Below, piece by piece: positions 23,892-31,553 of a stretch of DNA of 48,751 nt; positions within the stretch are counted from its first letter, which is position 1; every line of letters begins with the position of its first letter. The DNA comes from Spirochaetaceae bacterium (GTDB lineage: Bacteria > Spirochaetota > Spirochaetia > DSM-27196 > PXBQ01). Below the pieces are notes generated by a model, which worked only from the letters and a program-made list of their open reading frames with translations, had not been told where the DNA came from and ran no database searches. Location: positions 1 to 48,751 of the forward strand of contig REEC01000139.1 in the NCBI GenBank assembly GCA_007695285.1. The letters run 5' to 3'. Both the position numbers and the translations under genes were made by a program.

Positions 23892-25268
23892 GTGGTAATC
23901 TCATCGCCGGGCGGCGAAAACAACACGGACGAGCCCGGACAATCGTCCGCGGTCGGCTACCCGCGTATGATCGCGTTTTTCGTGCCTCTCGCGGTGACGC
24001 CGATCCTGATCTCGTCGACGCATACAATCACGAATATCGCGCTCGCGCGGTTGCCCGATCCGGTTCTGAGCCTCGCGGTGTTCGCGGTCGTAAAGGCGTT
24101 CATGAACGCGGTCAAAGCATCCGGGATGATCTCGGACCATATCTCGTTGAATTTGATCGACGACAGGGAAAGTTACGTCGTAGCGACGCGGTTCATCTGG
24201 TCGCTCTGCCTCGTGCTGTTCGCTCTCGTGAGCATCGTCGCGTTCACTCCCATCGGCGGGTACCTGCTCAGCGGTGTGCTCGGACTTCGAGACCCGCGTG
24301 CGGTCGAGCTCGGGTATCGGGTGCTCCGCTTCACGGCGTTTCTTCCGTTCGTCGAGATCCTGCGGAACAGCAATCGGGGCCTCCTGATAGCGCGCGAGAA
24401 GACGTACCTCGTCTCGGTCTCGACCGTCGCGCGTGTCGTCGTGATTTCGGGATTCGTCGTCTGGGCGGTCTCGTCGCAACGGATGATCGGTGTCGACGCG
24501 GCGGCGATCGTCTGGGTGGGCGGAATCGGAGTCGAGGGTCTCGTCGTGCTGATCGGCGTCTTCGTTGCATTCGGTTCACCGATCCGCGCGGCGTCGCTCA
24601 TTCCCGCGAGGAACAAACGGGACTTGACGACACGCGGTGTGTGGACATTCTTTTTCCCGTTGGCCGTGATGATCACGCTCAACGCGGCGCTTCAACCCGT
24701 CTTGCAGTCGGCGATCGCGTGGTCTCCGTCCGACTCGACAGTCGCTCTCGCGGCGTACGGCGTCGCGTGGGGCCTGGTTCTCAACGTCGTCGCGCCGTTG
24801 CAGATGCTTCACAACTGTCCCGTGGTTTTTTCGGCTGTTCCGGGGAGCCCGAACTGGAAAAAGGTTCGACGTTTCTGTGCATTCGTCGGGTGCGCCTCCG
24901 CCGCGGCGCTCTTTGTCTTCTCGGCAAGTCCCGCGGGATTGTGGGTGCTGCGCGAAGTGATCGGCGTCTCGCACGAAATCGCGCTCGAGGCGCGAGCCGC
25001 GCTTGTCGCGTTCTCGGTTTTTCCCGCGCTGTGGGGCGTACGCGAGGCGTATTGGGGCGTACTCATGCGGTCCCAACGAACATCCGTGATCGGCGGCGGG
25101 AAAACGTTGAACATGGCGGCGGTCGGCCTGTCGCTACTCTTTCTGTTTGGTCCCGCCTCGCGCGTGAATCCGCTCTCACCCGCGGTCACGGGTGTCGTCG
25201 CGCTCACGATCGGCGAAGCGTGCGAGACGTTCTTCGTGTACCGTCGCGCCGTCCGGCGTACGGCGTGA
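23892..25268 (+). CDS. Polytopic membrane protein, MOP-exporter-like
   Basis: A 458-residue inner-membrane protein with about twelve hydrophobic helices in two halves. The opening FFVPLAVTPILISSTHTITN and the mid-protein restart FFFPLAVMITLNAALQPVLQ are similar to each other, indicating an internal duplication as in the MATE/MviN/polysaccharide-flippase (MOP) superfamily. I cannot assign a subfamily; some resemblance to ANKH-like exporters is possible. The start is uncertain: GTG 23892 has no clear ribosome site, and ATG 23967 is an alternative that begins just before the first helix. A hairpin follows the stop at 25271-25294. Confidence 0.65.
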   Translation: MVISSPGGENNTDEPGQSSAVGYPRMIAFFVPLAVTPILISSTHTITNIALARLPDPVLSLAVFAVVKAFMNAVKASGMISDHISLNLIDDRESYVVATRFIWSLCLVLFALVSIVAFTPIGGYLLSGVLGLRDPRAVELGYRVLRFTAFLPFVEILRNSNRGLLIAREKTYLVSVSTVARVVVISGFVVWAVSSQRMIGVDAAAIVWVGGIGVEGLVVLIGVFVAFGSPIRAASLIPARNKRDLTTRGVWTFFFPLAVMITLNAALQPVLQSAIAWSPSDSTVALAAYGVAWGLVLNVVAPLQMLHNCPVVFSAVPGSPNWKKVRRFCAFVGCASAAALFVFSASPAGLWVLREVIGVSHEIALEARAALVAFSVFPALWGVREAYWGVLMRSQRTSVIGGGKTLNMAAVGLSLLFLFGPASRVNPLSPAVTGVVALTIGEACETFFVYRRAVRRTA

Positions 25269-25270
25269 AG

Positions 25271-25294
25271 ACGTAGCGGTTTCCGCTGCTACGT
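25271..25294 (+). terminator. Hairpin after the MOP-like gene
   Basis: ACGTAGC (25271-25277) pairs perfectly with GCTACGT (25288-25294); the stem is partly extended by GG/CC across a bulge. It lies three bases after the stop, but no U-tract follows, so termination would be weak. Confidence 0.35.
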
Positions 25295-25361
25295 TAGTTT
25301 GAAGAGAAATTTGGACAGGATTAGACTGGTTTTTTTCTTCCAACTGGGGTATTCATTATAT

Positions 25362-26063
25362 GTGCAACTCAAGAATTACCAGGAAGATATCGTACTGAAG
25401 GCGATCGAGATCGCGCTCGAAGACAAGCCCGAACTGCTTCGTGATTCGATTGCGGCGAACGATATTGCCGCGTACGTTTTGAATCGCATCCCGGCGCGCT
25501 ATATCATGAGCGAACGCGGCTTCACGCGCCTTGCGGTGGAGCATTGGGACGATGGTGACGACTCGATAGGGAGCCTCTTCGGTATCTTGATGCTGGTGAA
25601 TCAAGCTGTCGAGATGATCGAGAAGAGACGCCGACCCGCGAGTGGCGCGAGTTCCTCGTCGATCGTATTCGAGGCCGAGGTCGCGCCCGTACACAATTTC
25701 CCGCAGATATTCGGGAAAGTAGTCGATGCATCGACCGGTGCGCCGATCGATGGCGCGCTCGTGACACTTTTGAGTAGTGATTCCCCGGCAGCGTCAGCCG
25801 AGCCTGGCTGGCCAAATCCTTTTACGACACAAGAGAGCACGCACGGGTACTACAGCTTTTGGCCCGCTCCGGTTCGCGACTCGGCGGAAACGCGTACTTT
25901 CGGGTTTGTGCTTCGCGTCGAACACCCGGATTTTCGGCCCGAGAGTCGTGAGGTCACGGTTACGACGTGCTGTGAGTTTTCGATTCACGACCACATCGAC
26001 GGCGAGGGGATGCTCGACCTCGAGACAGTGAGTCTGAACCGGATCGTACCGCGGCCGGTCTGA
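25362..26063 (+). CDS. ComFB-domain protein fused to a carboxypeptidase-regulatory-like beta domain
   Basis: The 233-residue product starts at GTG 25362, where the ComFB homology begins (QLKNYQEDIVLKAIEIALED, then DIAAYVLNRIPARYIMSERG, residues 2-55); codons upstream in this frame look non-coding. Residues ~56-90 add two helices. After a Ser-rich linker, residues ~112-225 form a beta-sandwich-like domain: FGKVVDASTGAPIDGALVTL, then a GYYSFWPAP turn and FVLRVEHPDFRPESREVTV, the pattern of CarboxypepD_reg/Cna-B-like folds. No signal peptide is present, so the beta domain would be cytoplasmic, which is unusual. The Cys residues of Bacillus ComFB are absent. No Shine-Dalgarno precedes the start. 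Confidence 0.75.
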   Translation: MQLKNYQEDIVLKAIEIALEDKPELLRDSIAANDIAAYVLNRIPARYIMSERGFTRLAVEHWDDGDDSIGSLFGILMLVNQAVEMIEKRRRPASGASSSSIVFEAEVAPVHNFPQIFGKVVDASTGAPIDGALVTLLSSDSPAASAEPGWPNPFTTQESTHGYYSFWPAPVRDSAETRTFGFVLRVEHPDFRPESREVTVTTCCEFSIHDHIDGEGMLDLETVSLNRIVPRPV

Positions 26064-26089
26064 TTACCGCGTTCCGCCGATAGCCGCCA

Positions 26090-26111
26090 CGTGCGCTTCG
26101 CATGGTTTTTT
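26090..26111 (+). terminator. Intrinsic terminator of the ComFB-fusion gene
   Basis: CGTGCG (26090-26095) pairs with CGCATG (26099-26104) around a three-base loop, with one G-U pair, followed after one G by six T (26106-26111). It lies 27 bases past the stop and in front of the convergent FapA gene. Confidence 0.6.
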
Positions 26112-26117
26112 CGGGTT

Positions 26118-27779
26118 CTATTCAAGCGGATCCACGAACGAGAACTCCGGCTTATTGCGCGCGTCGTAGCCTGACTCGGTTATACCCGTGTCACCGGCTT
26201 TCAAAACCGTCTTGCGCAGGCCGAGTTCCGGGACGCGAAACTCGAAGCGGCCGAACAGAATCGTCACCCCCGCGAATGCGGTGTCCTCGATCACGAAAGT
26301 GGCATTTCGTGTGGTGTGAATCCGTTCGCGAAGCGATTTCACGGACTGTTTCAAGGCCGACAGTTGTTCCGAAAGACGCGTCTTTTCTGCCGTGAGTTGC
26401 TCGTACGCAGGGGCGATTCGCGGATCTTGTGCGCCGTCGCGAATCGCGCCCTCGAGCTGGACCAATTTCCGGTCTGTTTCGTCGAGCTCTTCGAGCGCTT
26501 TCTCCCGTTTCTCCACATCCCCGTGATACGCAAACCACAGTTCGGGCGCAACACCGATCGCGATCCGCGTAGGTGTCCCGTACGCGTTGCCGATTTTCTT
26601 GCACCACGCGCCTTCCCCCGCGACGATCTCACCGCCGATTATCTCGGACCGCCGCCCGTTCAGGATGCAGAATCCTTGAACCGAGACCCGGGAGTGCATG
26701 ATCGCCTCCTCGATAAACGCGTGACCGCCGCACGCGATGTGGCAACTCTCGACGTACCGCGCGAAGAGATTGCCCGCGCACGTGATCGATCCCTCGCCGT
26801 TTCCGTTCACACCGGTTTTCAGCACGACGTGTCGCCCGGCTTTGATCGTCGCCTTTCCGACACCATGAGCGACCTGGACGTTTCCGGTTGCGTCGACGAC
26901 AAAGCCGTCGGCGATGTGCCCTTCGACCGTGACCGAACCATCGAATCGGATGTTGCCGGTCTCGTAGTCGACGTTCTTAACCGTGACAACGGGTTCCACA
27001 ACGATACGGCCGGCCTCGATCCTGACATTGCCGTCGCACCGCGCGAAAAGCCTCAAACCGTCACGGCTCAACCGGGTGTTTGGCCCGCCGAGAAGTTGGT
27101 CGGACGGTGCGCCGCGTTCGGCTGAGACGACTCGGCCCGTCACGGTTTTGCCGTCGACGGGGGCGATCTGCGGAAGCAGAACCGCGAGCAGGTCGCCTTC
27201 GTCGCAGTTCTCGATGAAGTTCAACTCTTTCAGGTTTATCCGGCCGAAATCCATCGTCAGATACGGTCGGCCGCGATCGGTGTTGAATTTGTGTTCGATC
27301 CGGCGTCCGGTTTCCGCGACTGCGGCGAGACCCCGCGCGATCACCGTCCGTTGCCCGTACAGCGCGTTTTCTACGACGCGCTTGACCGCTTCGATGTCGA
27401 TACCAAAAACAACTCCTTCGCGGTGCAATACCTCCAGGACGTCGTCGAGATCGGGTTTTTCGGCGCCTTTCCGGGGTGGCTCGACGAGCAGCGAGGCTTC
27501 CATTTCATCGTCGGACACGGTCGCCGTGATCGTCGCCGCGAGGTCTCTTCCTTCCGGCCACTCGACGATTCTTACCGGTTCACCGCTTGCCTGCGCGATG
27601 ACATCGCGGATTACACCCTGACTCACCCTCGGCATGTTCAGAACGCGCATCTTTCCGATGACGTCTTCCGGGTAGACTTGTGTTCCCGTCCGGTCGGCGG
27701 GAAAGACCGCGAGATAGACCCAGCCCTTTCTAAAAAACAAAGAGAACCCGGCGTCTCGTCGTGATCGGGCGGTTGACAT
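26118..27779 (-). CDS. FapA-family (DUF342) polymerising/scaffold protein
   Basis: The 553-residue product has the FapA layout: an N-terminal domain (GMRVLNMPRVSQGV region, preceded by WVYLAVFP), a short alpha/beta module with DVLEVLHREGVVFGIDIEAV, then a long right-handed parallel beta-helix (FARCDGNVRIEAGRIVVEPV, VKNVDYETGNIRFDGSVTVE and further GxI/GxV rungs). A C-terminal coiled coil (KREKALEELDETDRKLVQLE to SLRERIHTT) follows, then a final beta element. FapA proteins are widespread bacterial scaffolds implicated in sporulation, motility or polar organisation. ATG 27779 is preferred: a promoter's -10 ends seven bases upstream, and an ATG nine bases earlier overlaps that -10. Confidence 0.85.
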   Translation of the reverse strand: MSTARSRRDAGFSLFFRKGWVYLAVFPADRTGTQVYPEDVIGKMRVLNMPRVSQGVIRDVIAQASGEPVRIVEWPEGRDLAATITATVSDDEMEASLLVEPPRKGAEKPDLDDVLEVLHREGVVFGIDIEAVKRVVENALYGQRTVIARGLAAVAETGRRIEHKFNTDRGRPYLTMDFGRINLKELNFIENCDEGDLLAVLLPQIAPVDGKTVTGRVVSAERGAPSDQLLGGPNTRLSRDGLRLFARCDGNVRIEAGRIVVEPVVTVKNVDYETGNIRFDGSVTVEGHIADGFVVDATGNVQVAHGVGKATIKAGRHVVLKTGVNGNGEGSITCAGNLFARYVESCHIACGGHAFIEEAIMHSRVSVQGFCILNGRRSEIIGGEIVAGEGAWCKKIGNAYGTPTRIAIGVAPELWFAYHGDVEKREKALEELDETDRKLVQLEGAIRDGAQDPRIAPAYEQLTAEKTRLSEQLSALKQSVKSLRERIHTTRNATFVIEDTAFAGVTILFGRFEFRVPELGLRKTVLKAGDTGITESGYDARNKPEFSFVDPLE

Positions 27780-27786
27780 CCGCGAC

Positions 27787-27815
27787 ATTCTACAAGTACC
27801 ACTCGGCGCACGCAA
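27787..27815 (-). promoter_or_regulatory. Promoter of the FapA gene (leaderless type)
   Basis: Minus-strand TTGCGT (27810-27815), 17-base spacer, TAGAAT (27787-27792), then seven bases (GTCGCGG) and the ATG at 27779. The message would begin at about the start codon; no Shine-Dalgarno is available. Confidence 0.6.
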
Positions 27816-27827
27816 CCCGTCGGCAGC

Positions 27828-27857
27828 TTGACGCAGCGCGGGATTCGGGTGTAGAGT
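27828..27857 (+). promoter_or_regulatory. Promoter of the tRNA-Arg gene
   Basis: TTGACG (27828-27833), 18-base spacer, TAGAGT (27852-27857). Transcription would begin near 27864, about 18 bases before the mature tRNA. Confidence 0.55.
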
Positions 27858-27881
27858 TAATCGTCCCTGTTGGGGGCATTC

Positions 27882-27955
27882 GGACAAGTAGCTCAGCTGG
27901 ATAGAGCGCTAGCCTCCGGAGCTAGAGGTCGTGGGTTCGAATCCCGCCTTGTTCA
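27882..27955 (+). tRNA. tRNA-Arg (anticodon CCG)
   Basis: Full cloverleaf of 74 bases: acceptor GGACAAG/CTTGTTC with one G-U pair, D arm AGCTCAGCTGGATAGAGC, anticodon stem CTAGC/GCTAG (27909-27913 with 27921-27925), loop CTCCGGA with anticodon CCG at 27916-27918, T arm GTGGG-TTCGAAT-CCCGC, discriminator A. CCA is not encoded. It reads the codon CGG. The gene stands alone between divergently arranged FapA and PP2C genes. Confidence 0.96.
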
Positions 27956-28010
27956 TCGTGTTCACGGATCGCGGTCGAGTGTTCGCCGCGGAGAATTCTC
28001 GTTCTGGCGG

Positions 28011-28056
28011 CCCAGAAGCGCCGGCGTGTAATCTGCCGGGTTTTGGGTCTTTTTTT
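28011..28056 (+). terminator. Probable terminator downstream of tRNA-Arg
   Basis: An inner stem CCGGC/GCCGG (28021-28025 with 28035-28039) lies within outer CCCA/TGGG pairing (28011-28014 with 28044-28047), followed by seven T (28050-28056). It sits about 55 bases past the tRNA and just ahead of the PP2C gene. Confidence 0.5.
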
Positions 28057-28085
28057 CGACCGGTGTTTTCGAGGGGATCCGATCG

Positions 28086-28859
28086 ATGCGGCTGTTAGCG
28101 TACGGAGCGAGCCACGTTGGGCATGTGCGCCGCCGAAACGAAGACATCGCGATCGTTGGACGAGACTTCGTCCGCGACGCGACCGCCGACGCGGCCGTCG
28201 TTTTGGGGCCCGGTGAACGTTTCACGGCGGGTGTCGCGGACGGCCTCGGAGGAGAGGCGGCAGGTGACGTCGCGAGCGAGACTGCCGCGCGCGAGTTTGT
28301 CCGTCTCGTGGACGAGGCGGGCGCCAATTCCACTCTTCGCGAAAACCTCGCACGGATTGCTGAGCTGACCAACGATGAAGTCACTCGAAAACCGTTTCTC
28401 GCGCCCAGACTGAGCGGAATGGCGACGACGTTGACCGCCGCTATATTTGGTGACGACTCGCTGCAGATCGTTCACGCAGGTGACACGCGTCTGTACCGTT
28501 TCCGGACGCAGCTCGAGAGACTGACGAGAGACCATTCGCAACAGGAGATGTCGGGTGACCCGCGCATCCCGAGAAATATCCTCGCCAACTGTCTCGGCGG
28601 AGTCGGGCGGTTTTTCGCCGATACCGGCACGATCGCAGCCGCCGAAGGAGACATCTTTGTTTTTTCGAGCGACGGACTGACCGACATGCTGAGCGACGAT
28701 ACGATCGAAGAAACGCTCCGCGACGCCACAAAAACCGGCCCCGGGGTTCGAACGGCGGGAAATAACCTCGTCGAGGCCGCGCTTTCGGCCGGAGGCATCG
28801 ACAACATAACCGTCGTTGTCGTCGTGGTCGAGCGACTGAAAAGCGAGCGATCAAAATGA
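28086..28859 (+). CDS. PP2C-type serine/threonine protein phosphatase
   Basis: Metal-dependent (PPM) phosphatase acting on phosphoserine/threonine. The 257-residue product contains all core motifs: HVRRRNEDIAIV (N-terminal Arg and the metal Asp), VADGLGGEAAG, SGMATTLTAAIF, VHAGDTRLYRF, FVFSSDGLTDML and the closing GGIDNITVVVVVV. No extra sensor or membrane segment is attached. GAGGGGATC precedes the ATG. Its stop overlaps the next gene's ATG (ATGA). No serine/threonine kinase gene is nearby, so the substrate is unknown; coupling with two ECF-like membrane proteins is an oddity. Confidence 0.92.
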   Translation: MRLLAYGASHVGHVRRRNEDIAIVGRDFVRDATADAAVVLGPGERFTAGVADGLGGEAAGDVASETAAREFVRLVDEAGANSTLRENLARIAELTNDEVTRKPFLAPRLSGMATTLTAAIFGDDSLQIVHAGDTRLYRFRTQLERLTRDHSQQEMSGDPRIPRNILANCLGGVGRFFADTGTIAAAEGDIFVFSSDGLTDMLSDDTIEETLRDATKTGPGVRTAGNNLVEAALSAGGIDNITVVVVVVERLKSERSK

Positions 28860-29383
28860 GGCGTGAACGAAGCGACATAATCGCGTTCATGGGCGCGCTC
28901 TGCCTTTTTTTCTCGACTATCGAGTATCTCTTTCCTAAACCCGTGCCTTTTTTTCGCCTTGGACTTGCAAACCTACCGGTGCTTTTGACTCTCGGGTTCT
29001 TGAAACCGCGCGAAACGCTGCTGCTCGTCGCGCTCAAGGTGCTCGGGCAGGGTTTGATTAACGGCACACTCGCGTCGTACGTGTTTCTTTTCTCGGTGGC
29101 CGGTTCGTTTACGAGCGCTCTCGTGATGATTGCCGTGTCTCGGGCTTTTGGGAGTCGGATCACTCTCGTCGGCGTGAGTGTATTCGGCGCGATCACGAGC
29201 AATATCGTGCAGATCATTCTGTCGGTTACTTTTATTTTTGGCATGACTGCGTGGGTTATCGCTCCGGTTTTCATGGTATTGGGATCGGTGAGTGGTGTTC
29301 TGGTCGGGCTTTTTGCCGAGCGATTTCGCGAGCAGTCCGTTTGGCTCAAGCGTGTTGAGAGTACGTATGTCGCGACCGGGTGA
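28856..29383 (+). CDS. Gx transporter family protein (ECF S-component-like)
   Basis: The 175-residue product has five or six membrane helices and the family features: IAFMGALCLFFSTIEYLFPK at the start, then the loop PFFRLGLANLPVLLTLGFLK and ALKVLGQGLINGTLASYVFL. It is the family often annotated 'heptaprenyl diphosphate synthase component I' but better viewed as an S-component-like (substrate-binding) membrane protein of energy-coupling factor transporters. The start overlaps the PP2C stop by four bases. A T-component-like protein is encoded immediately downstream; no ATPase gene is in the window, so a shared ATPase elsewhere would be needed. Confidence 0.82.
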   Translation: MRRERSDIIAFMGALCLFFSTIEYLFPKPVPFFRLGLANLPVLLTLGFLKPRETLLLVALKVLGQGLINGTLASYVFLFSVAGSFTSALVMIAVSRAFGSRITLVGVSVFGAITSNIVQIILSVTFIFGMTAWVIAPVFMVLGSVSGVLVGLFAERFREQSVWLKRVESTYVATG

Positions 29384-29999
29384 TCCACGTTTTCTCCGAC
29401 GGAATATCGGCCCCGTGATTCTTTTTGCCTGCGGAGCCGCGGTGATCCCGGCGTTCCTGTTCCAACGCAGCGTCATCGTGAAGCTCGTTCAAGTGATCGT
29501 TTTCGCCGCGCTCGCAACGGCCGCGGGTAAAAAAATCAAACCCGTTTATTTCCTCGTGATGGTGACCTCGATTACGTTCTTCAACGTGCTCTCACCGCTC
29601 GGCCGTGTTCTGATCCAACTTGGCCCATTCCCGGTGACCGAAACCGCGCTTGTCTCGGGGGTCGTGAAAGGGCTTACGATCGTCGGACTCGTGTTTATTT
29701 CGCTATTCTCGATTCGTCCGGACCTTCGTCTTCCCGGGCGGATGGGGGGGATGATCGGTCGTGTGTTCTTTTACTTCGAACGAATAATCGAGGGGAAACG
29801 ACGGAAACTCGAACCACGTCGGTTGATCGCGAGTATAGACGAGATTCTGGAGGAAATTTTCGAGCCGGGAGTACCCGAAGCCGAAGCGAAGGCCACGGCG
29901 ATCAAGACCACGCGTTTGGGGTACCTCATCGCATTTGCGATTCCCGTGGTGAACTGGGTTCTGCTGCTCCCGTTTTTCGCGACGATCGGGGCGGTGTGA
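29367..29999 (+). CDS. CbiQ-like (ECF T-component-like) membrane protein
   Basis: The 210-residue product begins at ATG 29367, overlapping the end of the Gx gene by 17 bases; GAGAG precedes it. It has four or so membrane helices: [38 protein letters not shown] and the two near the end, with a cytoplasmic, basic region [20 protein letters not shown] and [11 protein letters not shown]. Helix arrangement and the neighbouring S-component-like gene suggest a transmembrane T component of an ECF transporter, but I cannot see the paired Ala-Arg coupling motifs clearly and the protein is shorter than CbiQ. Function is inference. Confidence 0.6.
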   Translation: MSRPGDPRFLRRNIGPVILFACGAAVIPAFLFQRSVIVKLVQVIVFAALATAAGKKIKPVYFLVMVTSITFFNVLSPLGRVLIQLGPFPVTETALVSGVVKGLTIVGLVFISLFSIRPDLRLPGRMGGMIGRVFFYFERIIEGKRRKLEPRRLIASIDEILEEIFEPGVPEAEAKATAIKTTRLGYLIAFAIPVVNWVLLLPFFATIGAV

Positions 30000-30016
30000 T
30001 TACCGAAGGAGGGCAC

Positions 30017-31210
30017 ATGTATTCATCGATGAAGGCGATTCTCGACTCGGAGCTTAATCACATCCGCAACGCCGGTCTTTACAAGGACGAGCGAGTCGTG
30101 ACGACGCGACAGAGCTCTCGCATCGGCGTCGCCGACGGCCGGGAGGTGCTGAACCTTTGCGCGAACAACTATCTCGGGCTCTCGTCGGACTCCCGGATCG
30201 TAGCTGCCGCGCACGATGCGCTCGATCGATGGGGATACGGGCTGTCGTCGGTCCGTTTTATCTGCGGCACGACCGCGGTTCACACCGAACTCGAGCAAAA
30301 GATCGCGCATTTTCTCGGAACCGACGACGCGATTCTCTACTCATCGTGTTTCGACGCGAACGGCGGCCTGTTCGAGACACTGCTCGGCCCCGACGATGCG
30401 GTGATCAGCGACGCGTTGAACCACGCGAGCATCATCGACGGTATCCGGTTGTGCAAGGCGAAACGATCGGTGTACGCGAACAACGACATGGCCGACCTCG
30501 AAGAGAAACTCGTCGCGGCGGCGGACGCGCGCATTCGGCTTGTCGCGACCGACGGCGTTTTTTCGATGGACGGCACGTACGCTCGTTTAAACGAGATCTG
30601 CGATCTCGCCGAGAAGTATAACGCGCTCGTGATGGTCGACGACTCGCACGCGGTCGGGTTCGTCGGCGCGACCGGGCGCGGAACGCACGAACGGGCCTGC
30701 GTCGAGGGGCGTATCGATATCATCACCGGCACGCTCGGCAAAGCGCTCGGCGGAGCGAGTGGTGGGTACACTGCCGCTCGCGCGGAGATCGTCGAACTGC
30801 TCAGGCAGCGTTCGAGGCCGTACCTCTTCTCGAACTCGGTCGCGCCGATGATCGTCGCTGCATCGATCGCGGCGCTTGAGTTGATCGAAGAGTCATCGAC
30901 TCTGCGCGACACACTCGAGGCGAACACACGATTCTTCCGATCGAAACTCGCCGGGATCGGTCTCGACGTGCTCGACGGCGACCACCCGATCGTGCCGATC
31001 ATGATCGGAGATGCAGCCGAAGCGCATAGAATTGCAGCCGAGATGCTCAAACGCGGCGTGTACGTCGTCGGTTTTTCGTACCCGGTCGTCCCGAACGGCG
31101 CCGCGCGCATCCGAACGCAGGTTTCGGCGGCGCATACTCGCGATGAGCTCTCGGAAGCGGTTCGGTGTTTCGCCGAGGTTATCGGCCGATCAGGTCGTCG
31201 TACACCGTAA
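30017..31210 (+). CDS. kbl: Glycine C-acetyltransferase (2-amino-3-ketobutyrate CoA ligase)
   Basis: PLP enzyme of the alpha-oxoamine synthase family that joins or splits glycine and acetyl-CoA with 2-amino-3-oxobutyrate in threonine breakdown. The 397-residue product starts at ATG 30017 behind AAGGAGGG. It contains [40 protein letters not shown], the [13 protein letters not shown] motif holding the cofactor-pairing Asp, and the PLP lysine in [13 protein letters not shown] (Lys242). These, in particular the FICGT-HTELE phrase, fit Kbl better than BioF or serine palmitoyltransferase. No threonine dehydrogenase gene (tdh) is adjacent. The last 32 bases overlap the convergent small gene. Confidence 0.92.
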   Translation: MYSSMKAILDSELNHIRNAGLYKDERVVTTRQSSRIGVADGREVLNLCANNYLGLSSDSRIVAAAHDALDRWGYGLSSVRFICGTTAVHTELEQKIAHFLGTDDAILYSSCFDANGGLFETLLGPDDAVISDALNHASIIDGIRLCKAKRSVYANNDMADLEEKLVAAADARIRLVATDGVFSMDGTYARLNEICDLAEKYNALVMVDDSHAVGFVGATGRGTHERACVEGRIDIITGTLGKALGGASGGYTAARAEIVELLRQRSRPYLFSNSVAPMIVAASIAALELIEESSTLRDTLEANTRFFRSKLAGIGLDVLDGDHPIVPIMIGDAAEAHRIAAEMLKRGVYVVGFSYPVVPNGAARIRTQVSAAHTRDELSEAVRCFAEVIGRSGRRTP

Positions 31211-31400
31211 GGATCTCATCCTCGAAGCGTTTCGGCGCCTCGAGGTGCCCCCATCCGTGTTGCGTCTGGAAGATACCCGCGTACGCCGAGTCGCCGTAGC
31301 TTTTCAACAAATGGGGAATTTCGCGTTCCTTGAGGTGTTCCGCGACGAGTCGCGCCTCGATTTCGTTCTCGAACTCGATGATTTTCACGAACTGTTCCAC
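31179..31400 (-). CDS. DUF2007-like putative signal-transducing protein
   Basis: A 73-residue protein with the alpha-beta pattern [20 protein letters not shown], then a hinge and [20 protein letters not shown], resembling the small DUF2007 family. GTG 31400 is chosen because GGAGGG lies four bases upstream; TTG at 31412 also lies in frame but overlaps that site. The gene converges on kbl, overlapping its last 32 bases. Function is unknown. Confidence 0.68.
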   Translation of the reverse strand: MEQFVKIIEFENEIEARLVAEHLKEREIPHLLKSYGDSAYAGIFQTQHGWGHLEAPKRFEDEILTVYDDLIGR

Positions 31401-31417
31401 GGTACCCTCCAAAACCT

Positions 31418-31447
31418 ATCGTACAGGACACCGGAACTCGACATCAA
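31418..31447 (-). promoter_or_regulatory. Promoter of the DUF2007-like gene
   Basis: Minus-strand TTGATG (31442-31447), 18-base spacer, TACGAT (31418-31423), with a short leader carrying GGAGGG. Confidence 0.5.
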
Positions 31448-31493
31448 CCCGTGCGGTATCGTTTCAGGATCGGCCACAATGTGAAACTTCGTA

Positions 31494-31522
31494 TTGACAA
31501 AGCGGCTTCAAGCCGTTAACGT
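31494..31522 (+). promoter_or_regulatory. Promoter of rny-ymdB-tlyA
   Basis: Perfect -35 TTGACA (31494-31499), 17-base spacer and a weak -10 TAACGT (31517-31522). The spacer is nearly palindromic (CGGCT-TCA-AGCCG), a possible operator. The leader of about 25 bases includes GGAGGG. Confidence 0.55.
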
Positions 31523-31553
31523 ATCTTCATACAACGTAAGATGGAGGGTGCAA

